Below, piece after piece: positions 12,853 through 13,614 of a DNA stretch of 13,614 nucleotides. The stretch covers positions 1-13,614 of the forward strand of contig DAOUTP010000023.1 of the NCBI GenBank assembly GCA_030626645.1, written 5' to 3'. The DNA comes from Candidatus Cloacimonadota bacterium (GTDB lineage Bacteria > Cloacimonadota > Cloacimonadia > Cloacimonadales > TCS61). The first letter of the stretch is position 1; every line of letters begins with the position of its first letter. The notes beneath the pieces are model-generated. The model did no database searches. It was not told where the DNA came from and saw only the letters and a list, made by a program, of their open reading frames with translations. A program made the translations under genes and the position numbers.

Positions 12853-13614
12853 ATGAAAAGAATGTTTTTATTAATTGTATTAACATTAATTTTCCTACCG
12901 GTTTTCGGTCAGGAATATAAGATCATCAATTCTAAAATGAACATAGAGATCGAGCTGAAAGAAATGGCTGAAAAATTGGGAGATTATGATGTGATCTTCT
13001 TCGGAGAATTCCACGAAAACAGAATATTACATTCACTGGAAATTGAGCTATTGAGGATGTTTCACCGCAATAACAAACATCTGATCGTCTCCCTTGAGAT
13101 GTTTGAACGTGATGTGCAGCCGGTTTTGGATCAATATTTGAGCGATGAAATTTCGGAAGCAGATTTTCTGGTTAACTCTCGTCCCTGGACGAATTACGAA
13201 ACAGATTATAAACCAATAATAGAATTTGCCAAAGAGAATAAGTTAAGTGTTGTTGCTGCCAATATCCCGCGTCGATATGCTTCCATGATCAGTAAGCAGG
13301 GAATAAATGCTCTTGATTCATTATCGCAGGAAGAAAAGAAGTTTGTAGCAAGAAAGCACATTGTCTTTGAAGATGAATACAAAGAACGCTTCATTCAAAC
13401 GATGCAGAACAATATGGCACACAGCAGTAAAATGCCTGCCGGTATGATGATGAATCTTGACCAGATCTACGCTGCCCAGTGTATAAAAGATGATACAATG
13501 GCAGAATCCATCTTAAACTATCAGCGCATTCCACCCCGACGTAAGGTTATCCATTTCAATGGAGATTTTCACAGCAGGAAACACCTCGGTACTGCTCAAA
13601 AAATTCAGGTAATG
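12853..13614 (+). CDS. ChaN-like exported protein (DUF399), partial at 3' end
   Basis: Seen: 254 codons with no stop before the window ends. The N-terminus is a signal peptide (about 1-19, KR then a hydrophobic core, ending LPVFG before Q20). The ChaN blocks follow: GEFHEN (51-56), SLEMFERDVQP (80-90), RPWTNYETDYKP (110-121), AANIPRRY (135-142) and NGDFHSRKHLGT (236-247). Known: Campylobacter ChaN is a haem-binding lipoprotein tied to iron uptake, and the fold is related to a wider metal-dependent group. Odd: there is no Cys at the cleavage site, so it is predicted to be soluble in the periplasm and not a lipoprotein. ATG 12853 lies one base after the thioredoxin-fold gene, with GGGG (12843-12846) upstream. 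An iron or haem role fits the region. Confidence 0.85.
   Translation, partial: MKRMFLLIVLTLIFLPVFGQEYKIINSKMNIEIELKEMAEKLGDYDVIFFGEFHENRILHSLEIELLRMFHRNNKHLIVSLEMFERDVQPVLDQYLSDEISEADFLVNSRPWTNYETDYKPIIEFAKENKLSVVAANIPRRYASMISKQGINALDSLSQEEKKFVARKHIVFEDEYKERFIQTMQNNMAHSSKMPAGMMMNLDQIYAAQCIKDDTMAESILNYQRIPPRRKVIHFNGDFHSRKHLGTAQKIQVM

Noticed and set aside
1..13614. CRISPR arrays, insertion sequences, tRNA or rRNA genes, prophage or toxin-antitoxin genes
   Set aside because: No direct-repeat array, transposase, cloverleaf or rRNA block was seen; the region looks like ordinary chromosome.

Overview
This is an AT-rich, gene-dense window in which every supported gene lies on the + strand. Most genes are separated by a few bases to a few dozen bases or overlap. 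The longest gene-free stretch is about 165 bases (7573-7736), so there is no large unexplained gap. The gene content points to a strictly anaerobic or microaerotolerant diderm bacterium with flavodiiron protein, superoxide reductase, rubrerythrin and short rubredoxin, formate-tetrahydrofolate ligase and a sodium-pumping Nqr-type respiratory complex. A lineage in or near the FCB group, such as Cloacimonadota, would fit, but that placement is an inference from content and base composition and was not tested.

Region 1 (1-231) is the zinc-finger end of a formamidopyrimidine-DNA glycosylase (mutM/fpg). Region 2 (283-3424) is a compact oxygen and reactive-oxygen defence cluster: flavodiiron oxygen/NO reductase, ferritin, desulfoferrodoxin-type superoxide reductase, a 59-residue winged-helix regulator candidate, rubrerythrin, and a 46-residue rubredoxin that probably supplies electrons to the others. 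A perfect 14-bp hairpin follows rubredoxin. Region 3 (3486-5812) holds a ZIP-family metal transporter, a rubrerythrin-like diiron protein without a rubredoxin domain, and a flavoprotein related to dihydroorotate dehydrogenase that lacks the usual catalytic Cys/Ser.

Region 4 (5902-7572) is a full-length formate-tetrahydrofolate ligase (fhs). Region 5 (7737-12055) starts with a second rubrerythrin-like diiron protein and continues as nqrB-nqrC-nqrD-nqrE-nqrF with overlapping or nearly touching genes. The terminal NADH-oxidising subunit is clearly NqrF rather than RnfB/RnfC. No nqrA is present; the diiron gene sits where nqrA normally would. Region 6 (12068-13614) adds an unrecognised 150-residue Cys/His-bearing protein, a thioredoxin-fold protein with a CxxC centre, and an exported ChaN-like (DUF399) protein that runs off the window.

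Taken together, Fe and redox chemistry dominate. There are five diiron proteins in about 8 kb, a metal importer, three rubredoxin-type centres, and an NADH-driven ion pump. The most interesting observations are the nqrA-less nqrBCDEF operon headed by a diiron protein, the pair of stand-alone diiron proteins that bracket a flavoprotein and fhs, the small winged-helix gene with a dyad over its candidate promoter, and the unknown protein after nqrF.
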